Shown piece by piece: positions 26,530 through 34,061 of a stretch of DNA of 64,000 bases; the first letter of the stretch is position 1; the number at the start of each line of letters is the position of its first letter. The stretch lies in the NCBI GenBank assembly GCA_016235345.1, contig JACRLG010000023.1, positions 1-64,000 of the forward strand, read 5' to 3'. A model generated the notes under the pieces. The model was not told the DNA's origin. It was given only the letters and a program-made list of their open reading frames with translations, and did no database searches. The DNA comes from Deltaproteobacteria bacterium. GTDB lineage: Bacteria > Desulfobacterota > Desulfobacteria > Desulfobacterales > Desulfatibacillaceae. The position numbers and the translations under genes are program-made.

Positions 26530-26590
26530 GGGAGCCGCCTGATGGACATCTATGGCCTCCCCGCCGCTTTTGTCTTATCTTGCGGCTCCC
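26530..26590. repeat. 9-bp inverted repeat upstream of scaffold
   Basis: GGGAGCCGC at 26530-26538 pairs with GCGGCTCCC at 26582-26590 across a 43-base loop. It sits in the only intergenic gap of the structural cluster (26423-26670). The same gap holds two copies of CCGGCGTGGTCCG near 26436 and 26472. It may be a processing site or a weak terminator between portal and scaffold expression. Confidence 0.4.
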
Positions 26591-26670
26591 ACCGAACTTG
26601 ATCCCCCGGCCCGTTCCATTTGGGCGACATGCCCGCGATGGATCGCTGAAACAAACCGAGGGAAATCGAA

Positions 26671-26976
26671 TCACGTTCTTTTGAGGAACCTCCTGCCCGC
26701 CAATTCCTCGGCGGCGCTTGCGGCCTGACGCTCCTTGAGGCCCATTTCGTTCAAGAGCGACAAAAGGACCGATGCTTCGGGGTCCGCCATTGCAAGGGCC
26801 TCAACGCGGGTGGTGAACCTTTCCCGCACGAGATCCACGAAGATTTTCCCCTCGCTTGTTTCGGTGAAACCGGCCAGGGCGGCCTTGGCTTCCAGGCGCT
26901 TTAAGTGCTCCGCCTCGGCTTCCTCCGCGTTCCGCCCGCGCTTTTCCTCATTGGGCCTGCCCGTTACCGGGTCCAC
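26671..26976 (-). CDS. Small head protein downstream of portal, unknown
   Basis: Encodes about 101 residues from a GTG (VDPVTGRPNEEKRGR) preceded by GAGGGGAACGGGA. Upstream in-frame codons are those of the overlapping portal tail, so a longer start is unlikely. It is charged and helical (EEAEAEHLKRLEAKAALAG), ending RRFLKRT. It overlaps the portal end by 29 bases. The role is unknown and it could assist assembly. Confidence 0.5.
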   Translation of the reverse strand: MDPVTGRPNEEKRGRNAEEAEAEHLKRLEAKAALAGFTETSEGKIFVDLVRERFTTRVEALAMADPEASVLLSLLNEMGLKERQAASAAEELAGRRFLKRT

Positions 26977-28816
26977 TCCCGTTCCCCTCAATGTTTCCCT
27001 CCATGGCTGCCGTTGCCTGAGCCGCAAGCGGCGCTAAAATTGACGCCAGTTGGGCGTCGTCAATTTCCTTCGCGGTTTCGGGCGAAACGAACACGTCCTC
27101 GTCCGAAAGGTTCGTCCTCACCTCGATGCTCTTCAAAACCTGTCCGGGCCTTATGAACGGCGCGAATCGAGGGTTGCCCGAAAGCGGGATCACGATCTCG
27201 GTTAAAGTCCGCAGGGTTTCGGCGTCCTTCATCAGGCTTCCCATGCCCGAAACGTGGAAGGCCCCGGAAAGCTCCGGCAGATTTTCTGGCCTGCCGTCCG
27301 CGCCCTCGGCGACACCGGCCTTGGCGAGGAATTCGTCGCCCATCACGTCCGCCAGATCGGCGTAATCCGCGAAGGCGAGCAGGGTTTCGTATGCCGCAAC
27401 GATGCAATGCCCCGCGCCTTCCTCGAAGTTCTGGCCCACCATGCTGTAGGGGGCGATACTCTGGTCCAGGCTTTGGCTTGCCTCGCGGGCCGTGACCTCC
27501 TTGCGTAGGCCCGGAAGTCCGCGCACAACATCCGGCACAAGGCTGCCTTCCTGGAAAAGCCCGTTGTAGAATTGCATGTTGGAGAGAACCGCCCCGGTAA
27601 CGTCCGGGCGCTTGGTGACCCTCACCGCCTGCTGGCCGTTGACGGTATCTCGTGTGATGATCTTTTTTCCCGGCCAGTCCTCCACGTCGGCGGGGTCGTC
27701 AAGGGCGTCAATGTTGACTTCCCGCGTCGGGTTCACCTGCCACTTCAAGGCGTCCTCGTGCAGGCACATGAGATTGTTCATGGACTCCCAGACGGAGGTA
27801 ATGCCCTGCAAGAATCCGCGCCCGCCGTAGCGCAACAGATGAGGCAGGGGCGAAAAGGACACCCCCGGCCAGCGGATGGTGGCGTATGGCGAGGACTCGA
27901 CTTCCGAAATCAGCCGCCCGCCCGCGATGGAATAGCAGGCGTTTTCAAGCAGAAGTTCGCCGCGCGGCGAAAGCACCTGCCCCCAGTACTCGTCCACCTG
28001 GACCATTTTTCGGAACGCGCTACGCTCCCAAACCTGATCCTTCCTTTGCCGCACCGCCTCCTCGCTCATGAAGGGGTCCAGGCTGTCGGCGGAACTCCGG
28101 CTCGTATCCCAGGACGCTTCAACGTTGAAATAGCGGCCCCTGGCCTGCTCACGAAGCAGCACGAAATTGTCCACCCATTCCCGGTGAATCCAGAACATGC
28201 CGCCCCAGGGGTCACGCGGAGGCGCGTCCGGGTCCCGCAGAATCTTCCAGGGCTCCACAAGCTCGAACGAAAGGCCCTGACGCGGGGTCCACACCGGGAT
28301 CATCTCCATGGAGACACCAACGGCCAGCGCCATCATGCAGGCGTCGGTGAAGCGAAGAACGAACTTGGCCCGCGAGGCGGACAAAATCCGGGTCATCAGG
28401 GGCCGCCAGAAGGCTTCGGCCCTGGTGTCGCTTTCATCCGCTATGGATAGAAAATCCGGCGAGAAGGCTTTTCTCACCGTGCTCGCCCCGAAAAGCACCG
28501 TGTTGAAGGGTTTCGGCACCACCACCCGGCTTTGCCAGGACTCCTTGTCCTTGTAAAAAACCGGCTCCTCCTCCTGGAAAACCCGGTAAAGGTCGTGCTG
28601 GGCGCGCCGGATGTCCTCATTGGCCTTGAGGCTCGATGCGATCATGTCCGTGGCGAAGGCCACGAAATGCCGCTCGTTCTCCGCGCTGTAGGCGCTGGCC
28701 GCCTCCTCGCGTTCGGCGAGCTCCTTGGGGTCCGCGTTCAAGAGCCTTTCGCCGCGCGCCTTGATGTCGGCAACGAGTTTCGCGCCGGGCGGCAGTATGA
28801 AATCGTCCCCGCTCAC
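26948..28816 (-). CDS. Portal protein (podophage type)
   Basis: Encodes 622 residues from a GTG that overlaps the upstream TGA in a GTGA junction. It forms the dodecameric DNA channel at one head vertex. Features are the N-terminal region with FQEEEPVFYKDKESWQSRVV, the VEPWKILRDPDAPPRD wing segment, a long α-helical stem region (SVWESMNNLMCLHEDALK) and a variable Gly/Ala-rich tail ending GPGNGQAQ. The order large terminase, portal, scaffold, capsid supports the call. Confidence 0.75.
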   Translation of the reverse strand: MSGDDFILPPGAKLVADIKARGERLLNADPKELAEREEAASAYSAENERHFVAFATDMIASSLKANEDIRRAQHDLYRVFQEEEPVFYKDKESWQSRVVVPKPFNTVLFGASTVRKAFSPDFLSIADESDTRAEAFWRPLMTRILSASRAKFVLRFTDACMMALAVGVSMEMIPVWTPRQGLSFELVEPWKILRDPDAPPRDPWGGMFWIHREWVDNFVLLREQARGRYFNVEASWDTSRSSADSLDPFMSEEAVRQRKDQVWERSAFRKMVQVDEYWGQVLSPRGELLLENACYSIAGGRLISEVESSPYATIRWPGVSFSPLPHLLRYGGRGFLQGITSVWESMNNLMCLHEDALKWQVNPTREVNIDALDDPADVEDWPGKKIITRDTVNGQQAVRVTKRPDVTGAVLSNMQFYNGLFQEGSLVPDVVRGLPGLRKEVTAREASQSLDQSIAPYSMVGQNFEEGAGHCIVAAYETLLAFADYADLADVMGDEFLAKAGVAEGADGRPENLPELSGAFHVSGMGSLMKDAETLRTLTEIVIPLSGNPRFAPFIRPGQVLKSIEVRTNLSDEDVFVSPETAKEIDDAQLASILAPLAAQATAAMEGNIEGNGSGPGNGQAQ

Positions 28817-29046
28817 AGTCCGGCCCCTTTGGCGTTCGGAAAAATTGCGTCAAAATTGGCGCGGTACGCGGCGCTTCCGGCCTTCACCCGGCACGAATTG
28901 CACTGGCAATCGCCCCGGCATTGATGCGCGTCGGGCTCCCCGTTGTGGCCGTTTTCGGGGTGGGTCTCGCCGCCGCACTCGGTGCACTTGTAGAACTCCG
29001 CGCCGTTTGGCCGCCTCATGGCCCACACGTTTTCGTATCGCTTCAA
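28813..29046 (-). CDS. Small Cys-rich zinc-binding protein between terminase and portal
   Basis: Encodes 77 residues from TTG. The TTG overlaps the terminase stop as TTGA, and GGAGG lies 9 bases upstream, which decides this start. The middle has CTECGG and CRGDCQCNSC, six cysteines and two histidines, suited to one or two zinc sites. It ends in GTGA, shared with the portal start. Function is unknown; it may be a terminase- or portal-associated factor. Confidence 0.55.
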   Translation of the reverse strand: MKRYENVWAMRRPNGAEFYKCTECGGETHPENGHNGEPDAHQCRGDCQCNSCRVKAGSAAYRANFDAIFPNAKGAGL

Positions 29047-30488
29047 TGCAAATATCCTCCGGATGTGTGCCTGGAATGGCCGTAGCTTTCGGCAAGGCTT
29101 TTGGCCCTCACGTTTCGGGCCGAGGTCTCGCTTTTCGTGGCCCGTTCGCGCCGGAACGGGAAAACCTGCGCCACGAGATACGAGAAGGCGTCGCCCACGT
29201 GGCTGTGCGCGTCCTTTTCCGGCTGTGTGCCTATGATGTTGCCGCTGTTGTCCTTCTTGAAATGCCAGCCGCCGTTCAAGGCCCGGTGCAGCGGATACGC
29301 CGAACGCGACACCACCACCAGCGGGTTGCCGTCCGGCGCAAGGCGAAGAAGCGCACTTTTGAGGGGGTTCAAACGCGCTGCGAGTTTGACCGGCCCCGGC
29401 TCGAACCGGGTTTTGAGCTTGTCTTCCAAAAGCCGCGCCGTTGTGCGCTGAACGCTGGACTGGTCCGGGGTCCTCATGGAAGGGTCGCCGATGTCCCGCC
29501 AGTCGCCGATCTTGGGTTTTCCGACCGCGCAATACTTGGGAGTCGAAAGGAGGGTGAGAAGCGGGCCTTCGATCATTTCCTCGATGGCGCAGCCGTCGCC
29601 GCAAAGAACGTCGTGAACGATGAGGCGGCCAGGATTGATGTACTGCGATACTATGATGCAGGGGTGATGCCATGCGTCGTAGCCGCGTACTCCCAGGGCT
29701 CCAGGAACCACGGGCAAAATGGACTCGGTGAAGTGGATTTTGGCGTTGTACTCCGGCGTCACCGCGCACCCGCGATTCACCGGCGCGGCCCGGCCTTCAA
29801 CGTAACGCGCGAATTTTCCCGGATCGTTTGCGAATGCCACCTTGTTGGCGTCGCGAGCGTGCTGGTTTAAGTACTTGTTGTCCTTGTACGGAATCCTGAA
29901 GCAATCCTTCAGAATCCGCCCGCCGGTCTCAAGATTTTCGATCATCACCGCCGGAGCCATGAACAAATCCTCGGTCCAGTGGTTCTCGTCCGCCGGGTTC
30001 TGGGTTATCTGCACCCGCATGGCGGTCCCGGCCTGCCTTGCGGCGCGCGCCATGGCAAGGTCGAACACGTCACGGGGAAGGCCCGCGTTTGCCTTTTCCA
30101 CGATGGGCGCGGGCTCTTCCAGCCAGATCATGGCGTACTGCGGCCCTTGGAGTTTTGAGAGTGAGGCCGGGTCATCAATGCCGAAAAGGTCGCACTCAAC
30201 ACGCGGCACGCAGTCAATGACCATGCGCTTGAAATCGTCGTGAAAATGCACGAACCTGCCGAACATCCTTTGCAAGTCCGGCACGGTTGAGAGCTTCAAA
30301 TTCTGGTGGGTGTCGCGGATTATTGCCGCACGGATGGGCACCCCACACCGGGCCGCGTGGCGAACGATAGCCACCCCGCCCGCGTAGGTCTTGCCCTCGC
30401 CCATGCTGCCCATCAGCATCACCACCTGGGCGTCGGAGTGAACGAAGGCGCTCTGGATGGGGGAAAGGTCGAAGAAAAGGTCACCCAT
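29043..30488 (-). CDS. terL: Terminase large subunit
   Basis: Encodes 481 residues, the ATPase-nuclease that pumps DNA into the head. The Walker A-like loop is GSMGEGKT at residues ~27-34, Walker B is AMIWLEEP near 135, and the coupling motif is QITQNPADE near 175. The nuclease part shows RGYDAWHHP near 260 and HVGDAFSYL near 440, each with a metal-binding Asp. The start overlaps the stop of the 56-residue gene by 8 bases. Size and motif order are normal for the family. Confidence 0.85.
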   Translation of the reverse strand: MGDLFFDLSPIQSAFVHSDAQVVMLMGSMGEGKTYAGGVAIVRHAARCGVPIRAAIIRDTHQNLKLSTVPDLQRMFGRFVHFHDDFKRMVIDCVPRVECDLFGIDDPASLSKLQGPQYAMIWLEEPAPIVEKANAGLPRDVFDLAMARAARQAGTAMRVQITQNPADENHWTEDLFMAPAVMIENLETGGRILKDCFRIPYKDNKYLNQHARDANKVAFANDPGKFARYVEGRAAPVNRGCAVTPEYNAKIHFTESILPVVPGALGVRGYDAWHHPCIIVSQYINPGRLIVHDVLCGDGCAIEEMIEGPLLTLLSTPKYCAVGKPKIGDWRDIGDPSMRTPDQSSVQRTTARLLEDKLKTRFEPGPVKLAARLNPLKSALLRLAPDGNPLVVVSRSAYPLHRALNGGWHFKKDNSGNIIGTQPEKDAHSHVGDAFSYLVAQVFPFRRERATKSETSARNVRAKSLAESYGHSRHTSGGYLH

Positions 30489-30651
30489 TCCTGCCCCCGG
30501 TCAGCATGGTGAAAACCTTGCGCTCGCCGCCGTTTTCATCCATCAGGCTGCGGGCTTCGTCGCTCTTGCTGTCCAAAATGAAAATCCGGCCCTTGCCGTC
30601 ATCCTCCAGCATGGCGGCCTTGGTGAGCTTGAGGTCAATGATCGGCGGCAT
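30481..30651 (-). CDS. 56-residue protein between the terminase subunits
   Basis: The frame MPPIIDLKLTKAAMLEDDGK and onward ends FTMLTGGRNG, with its TGA inside the start of terL (ATGGGTGA). Its ATG lies inside the 3′ end of the small terminase gene, a 17-base overlap, so translation is probably coupled on both sides. It is mixed-charge with a short β-rich part (GRIFILD). The C-terminal MLTGG resembles the MLTGKKP repeats of the giant protein, perhaps by chance. No family is recognised. Confidence 0.55.
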   Translation of the reverse strand: MPPIIDLKLTKAAMLEDDGKGRIFILDSKSDEARSLMDENGGERKVFTMLTGGRNG

Positions 30652-31039
30652 CCAGCATGGCCCGCCATCGGGCCGCCTCAGCCTTGATTTTAACCGCAGC
30701 TTCCGCCAGCCGGGCGTGACGGTTCTCCACGGTCTCCCGGAACATGGCGAGGCAACTCGCCTCGATCTCCTCCAGGGCTTTCAAGTCGGCAGGCACCACG
30801 GCGTTGACGTGCTCTGTGAAAATCTCAGTTGCGGCTTTTTTGATTTCGGGCTTTTTGGCGTCGATAAAGCGGGTGACTGCGGTACGTGTGACGGAGCGGC
30901 CCCTGTGCTCATCCGAACCAAGCATGAACTCGTTCAGGGCCTCCGCGATTGCGGACGGGGAGGTGATCCCCTTTGAAAGCAGTTCGAGAACCTTGGGAGC
31001 CAATCCCCATTTCTCGATTTTCGTTTGCGTGTTCGCCAT
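30635..31039 (-). CDS. terS: Terminase small subunit
   Basis: Encodes about 134 residues from MANTQTKIEKWG, chosen because GAGGCAGGG precedes it. An ATG at 31105 is possible but less supported. The N-terminal ~60 residues form a helix-turn-helix-like DNA-binding part (LELLSKGITSPSAIAEALN, then SVTRTAVTRFI). The rest is helical, as in the oligomerisation region of small terminases. It heads the leftward late operon and overlaps the next small gene. Confidence 0.65.
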   Translation of the reverse strand: MANTQTKIEKWGLAPKVLELLSKGITSPSAIAEALNEFMLGSDEHRGRSVTRTAVTRFIDAKKPEIKKAATEIFTEHVNAVVPADLKALEEIEASCLAMFRETVENRHARLAEAAVKIKAEAARWRAMLDAADH

Positions 31040-31139
31040 AAAGCCCTGCCTCGTGTAAATTGGCGTGATGGGATCCTGGCGATACGCATACCACGGGTTT
31101 TTCAACTGATATTTTTCAACAGGCTGAAATCATGATTTT

Positions 31140-31184
31140 TTCTCGCTAAGTTTTGGGATACGTCGGAAAAAAACTTAGCGAGAA
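31140..31184. promoter_or_regulatory. Perfect 15-bp inverted repeat upstream of the late operon
   Basis: TTCTCGCTAAGTTTT at 31140-31154 pairs exactly with 31170-31184 around a 15-base loop. It lies about 100 bases before the start of the small terminase. The half-site TTCTCGC(T/C)AA also appears inverted at 31218-31227 and in the palindrome at 31625-31656. A repressor or activator operator, or a terminator-like hairpin shielding the late operon, are both possible. Confidence 0.55.
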
Positions 31185-31546
31185 ATGTGGCATTTTTACC
31201 CATATTTTTTCAATTTTTGGCGAGAATTTTTCAATTTTTTTCTTGACGCGCTTTTTATGTCAGGTTGAATACCGTCAAAGCTGATATTGCTGTAAACATT
31301 CATCAAGTTCCTTATCCCCCCGAATCCCCGCGCCGTTGCGTAGAATCCCCGCATCCCGCAGGCGTTCAAATGTGCCCGGCGTGGGCTCGGAAACCTTCAA
31401 AAATCCCATGCGGGCCAATGATACCAGGGGGGGGAGTCCCGGCCTCCCCGGTTTTCGGATTTCGAGCAATGCCTTTTGCTCAGAAATATGAGCGCCTATT
31501 AATGCTCAATTATAATGATCGTATAATACAGCCTAATCATTATATC

Positions 31547-31568
31547 TTTTTTATGTTGTCATAAAAAA
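31547..31568. terminator. A/T hairpin, possible bidirectional terminator
   Basis: TTTTTTATG and CATAAAAAA form a perfect 9-bp stem with loop TTGT. It is AT-only except one pair, so a weak terminator or a protein-binding palindrome. It lies in the gene-free stretch of the prophage right end. Confidence 0.35.
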
Positions 31569-31624
31569 GTGCTCTTTAATAAGGCTCATTGCATGGAGCA
31601 GGACTTCCGGTTTCCGGTTCGGCG

Positions 31625-31656
31625 TCTCGCTAACTTTTACATAAAAGTTAACGAGA
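31625..31656. promoter_or_regulatory. Second TTCTCGC-type palindrome
   Basis: TCTCGCTAACTTTTA (31625-31639) faces its near-perfect complement (31642-31656) across 2 bases, with one G·T-type mismatch. It shares the half-site TCTCGCTAA with the inverted repeat at 31140-31184, some 450 bases away. A GGAAAGCC...GGCTTTCC pair (31667-31693) follows directly. Confidence 0.5.
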
Positions 31657-31962
31657 ACCAAAAAACGGAAAGCCCCGTCAATCAAGGCTTTCCGGCATTT
31701 GGCCGCCTTCTGTCGCCCGGCAAGGCCGAAATCCCGCTCTCAAACACTACATCTTGTGGCGGCCCGCATGTTTTCCAGGTCTGACAGGCCGAAAATTTTA
31801 GGACGGGAAATCACCCGGTTGCGCCCCGCGTTCCCCCCTCTACCCAGCGTCGAGAGCCCGCGCGCAAGACCGGCCGCCTCGGTCCGGGCGCTTCCAGGGC
31901 CAAAACAGCCGCGAAAAAGAATCAGACCTCCCACCCCCGCATGTTTTTGGCTCCATTCGGGT

Positions 31963-32236
31963 TCCGTCCAAAGTTGCGTCCAGCTCCCGTCCGCGAAGAG
32001 CCGCGCCAGCCGTGGCCCGTCCAAACAGTCCGGCAAAATCGGTACATTCTTTTTTTATATATTACTTTCTCGAATTTGCCAGAAATATGGATCAACAAAT
32101 ACACAAAATCGCCAATTCTCTAAAATGAATATACGCGAAAGATAGGGAAATTTCTGGACGGTCTGGACGAATATAATAAAAACAAGGCGTTATGCTCTTC
32201 AACTTTGGACGGAAACCGGACGCAACTTTGGACGGA
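31963..32236. repeat. 19-bp long-distance inverted repeat with TGGACGG copies
   Basis: TCCGTCCAAAGTTGCGTCC at 31963-31981 is the exact reverse complement of 32218-32236. A further direct copy of AACTTTGGACGGA lies at 32201-32213, and shorter TGGACGG/TGGACGA copies occur near 32152-32170. The role is unknown; protein-binding iterons or an old inverted duplication are options. Confidence 0.5.
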
Positions 32237-32730
32237 TTTTCCCCTGCGTCTCCCTCAATCAGGGCGGATAAGTCAGGTTGAGGGCAGGCGGGAGGGCTGC
32301 GGGAGATGAGCGCAGGTAAAGCCAAAAGAGGGCGCGCAAAGATGGGTGAGGTGAGGGCTGCGGGAGAGACGCACAGCAGGCAGGGACAAAGGCGAATCGG
32401 TAAAAAGCAAAGGCATCGGATTGGCGGGCGGTTCTCAGGCAGCGTGGCGCACGTGGCCGCACTGAAGGAACCCAGGAAGCAGGAAGCAAGGGAAACGATC
32501 AAAGGAGGGCTATGGCTCTCCTGGCCAAGCGAGGATCGCGGGAGAGACGCGGCGAAATCACCTTTGCTCCAAGCACCTGCCTTTCAGGTTCTTGACTTTT
32601 GCATGAATAGGAATCACGATGTTTGAAATCCAAGCGATGCCCGGAATTGACCCGAAAAGGTAGCTACAACAGCTTTTCAAAAAGCCGATTTTCATGTTCC
32701 ATCATTTCTTCCCTCTTAACGGCTGATACC

Positions 32731-33432
32731 ATGGATCTTTCGCAAATAAAAATCTGGCAACGATTGAAGGCAAACCTGCCTTCTGATGTGGAAAGCTTCC
32801 TGACATCCATAGCTGAAGCCGATTACGGGCAGGAGGCCGACGAGCATTTCCAGGCATTAAAATCCATTCATGATGAGGACAAGCTTCCTTGTCCGGTGGA
32901 TCCGTGGTTTCCTCTGGAAGTGTTGGAACTGAGCCGTTGGGACTTGTCGCATTATACCGAATCGGACCCTGAAATCTCAAAATTCCTCAAATTACGAGTA
33001 TGTTACTGCACGACCCTGCTTCTGGCTGTATGCGCCGACAGCGAGGGGGGAAGCATTAACTGCTGTGCTGATAACATAGCCATTTCCTTGGATGTATGCC
33101 GGTCGCTTGGCAAGGAGTGGATGATCGATTTGTTTGATTATTTGGGACTGGTGCACGAGAAAATCAAGGAAGGCAATGACACTGAAACCCTTTTGTTCTT
33201 TTGTCTGGGTCAGTTAGTTGGTGCCTGCATTCTCGGCCAACATGAGAATGCTTTCCGGTGGAGGAAGGAATTTCTGCTTGCGGAGAAACGTCATATAAAA
33301 AATTGCCACACTTACAAAGCGGAGGATAATATTCTGGCCTACTCCTGGGGCCTCCAACGCCCAGAGATTTGGGCTGAATTGCTTGATGTCTGTTGGGAGC
33401 ACCCCGCTATGGAGGGAGTATACCCTCGGTGA
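32731..33432 (+). CDS. Orphan cargo protein at the prophage end, unknown
   Basis: Encodes 233 residues from ATG at 32731 (MDLSQIKIWQRLKANLPSDV). A TTG at 32623 would add 36 residues, and neither has a clear ribosome binding site. It is acidic, helical and soluble, with many Cys and Trp, and contains FLKLRVCYCTTLLLAVCADS. Codons end in A/T much more often than in neighbours, and it is the only rightward gene of the phage region, so it looks acquired. Genes like this beside attachment sites often protect the host from other phages, but nothing in the sequence shows that here. Confidence 0.55.
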   Translation: MDLSQIKIWQRLKANLPSDVESFLTSIAEADYGQEADEHFQALKSIHDEDKLPCPVDPWFPLEVLELSRWDLSHYTESDPEISKFLKLRVCYCTTLLLAVCADSEGGSINCCADNIAISLDVCRSLGKEWMIDLFDYLGLVHEKIKEGNDTETLLFFCLGQLVGACILGQHENAFRWRKEFLLAEKRHIKNCHTYKAEDNILAYSWGLQRPEIWAELLDVCWEHPAMEGVYPR

Positions 33433-33573
33433 TTCTGGACTATGCGAGACGTTTCCGCATCAGCACCAAGAGCAAGGGGGCCATTTGATACAGGCAAAGA
33501 CTGATCGGAAAAAAGCAAGGCATTTGATTAGCGGTCGGAAGCCGGAATCCGAGCAGCATCCGATAGAAACACC

Positions 33574-33609
33574 AAGCCCGGCCCGGATCACTCCGAGTCG
33601 GGCTTTTTT
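33574..33609 (+). terminator. Rho-independent terminator
   Basis: AAGCCCG and CGGGCTT arms flank an 18-base middle and end in six T residues. It lies 141 bases after the orphan cargo gene and probably ends its transcript. Confidence 0.65.
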
Positions 33610-33669
33610 GGGCGCCATTGGGCTCAATTTTGGGCTCAATCAGGATTTTTTTGGGCGCATTTTGGGCGC
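33608..33669. repeat. Five helically phased TTGGGC(G/T)C repeats, putative integrase arm sites
   Basis: TTGGGC(G/T)C occurs at 33608, 33618, 33630, 33651 and 33662, all on the + strand. The spacings of 10, 12, 21 and 11 bases are near whole helical turns. The array ends 94 bases from the 3′ end of the tRNA-Sec gene. Arrays like this next to a tRNA gene are where tyrosine integrases bind with their arm domains (inference). Confidence 0.5.
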
Positions 33670-33763
33670 AAACTTGGCCGGATATGCGCCGATTTGAGCG
33701 GAAACGGAATCCGGGCCTTACCGGCCCGCATCAACCATCAGTTCGCTATCGCCTTGAAATAAT

Positions 33764-33862
33764 TGGCGGAAGTGCATGGGAATCGAACCCACCTGGGACG
33801 CTTCTCAACGCCCCACACCGGATTTGAAGTCCGGGAGCCCCACCAGTGAGCTTGGCACTTCC
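33764..33862 (-). tRNA. selC: tRNA-Sec (anticodon TCA)
   Basis: The minus strand reads GGAAGTGC at its 5′ end, paired over 8 bp with GCACTTCC at the 3′ end, then G and an encoded CCA. The anticodon stem-loop CCGGACTTCAAATCCGG carries TCA at 33825-33827. A long variable arm (GGGGCG...CGTCCC) and a T arm with GGTTCGATTCC follow. The 99-base length, 8-bp acceptor and UCA anticodon are hallmarks of bacterial selenocysteine tRNA. Its 3′ end faces the prophage, and selC is a classic integration site for phages and islands. No selA, selB or selD is in the window. Confidence 0.93.
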
Positions 33863-34061
33863 CTGGTTTTCTGCGGTTCCTGCTACGGGCAAAAGCATTT
33901 CCCCGATGCGGATGATCGCCAGCCGATAAAAGCCGACCGCGCCGGGGCGGAATCTTTTCAATCCTCCGCGATTTTTTCCATCCTTTTGCACAACGCGAAG
34001 TTTTGTATTATAGTCCCTCCCGCCCTGTCAACAAGAGCTTGGAAAACAAACGCCCCCAAAC

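Larger units (their letters stand above)
31040..32730. other. AT-richer prophage right-end region without a convincing gene
   Basis: About 1.7 kb with no reading frame that has both a ribosome binding site and codon bias. It holds three inverted-repeat structures near 31140-31694, repeats of the motif TGGACGG between 31960 and 32240, and two direct copies of GGGCTGCGGGAGA near 32291 and 32352. Weak open frames at 31740-32036 (minus) and 32306-32626 (plus) exist but I do not call them genes. Base use differs from the GC-rich structural genes. Confidence 0.6.

Noticed and set aside
31740..32036. Leftward 98-codon frame
   Set aside because: Starts at a TTG without a ribosome binding site and overlaps the TGGACGG repeats. 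Product not protein-like enough to call.
32306..32626. Rightward 106-codon basic frame
   Set aside because: No proper ribosome binding site, low-complexity, and covers a duplicated GGGCTGCGGGAGA stretch. Left as part of the intergenic region.
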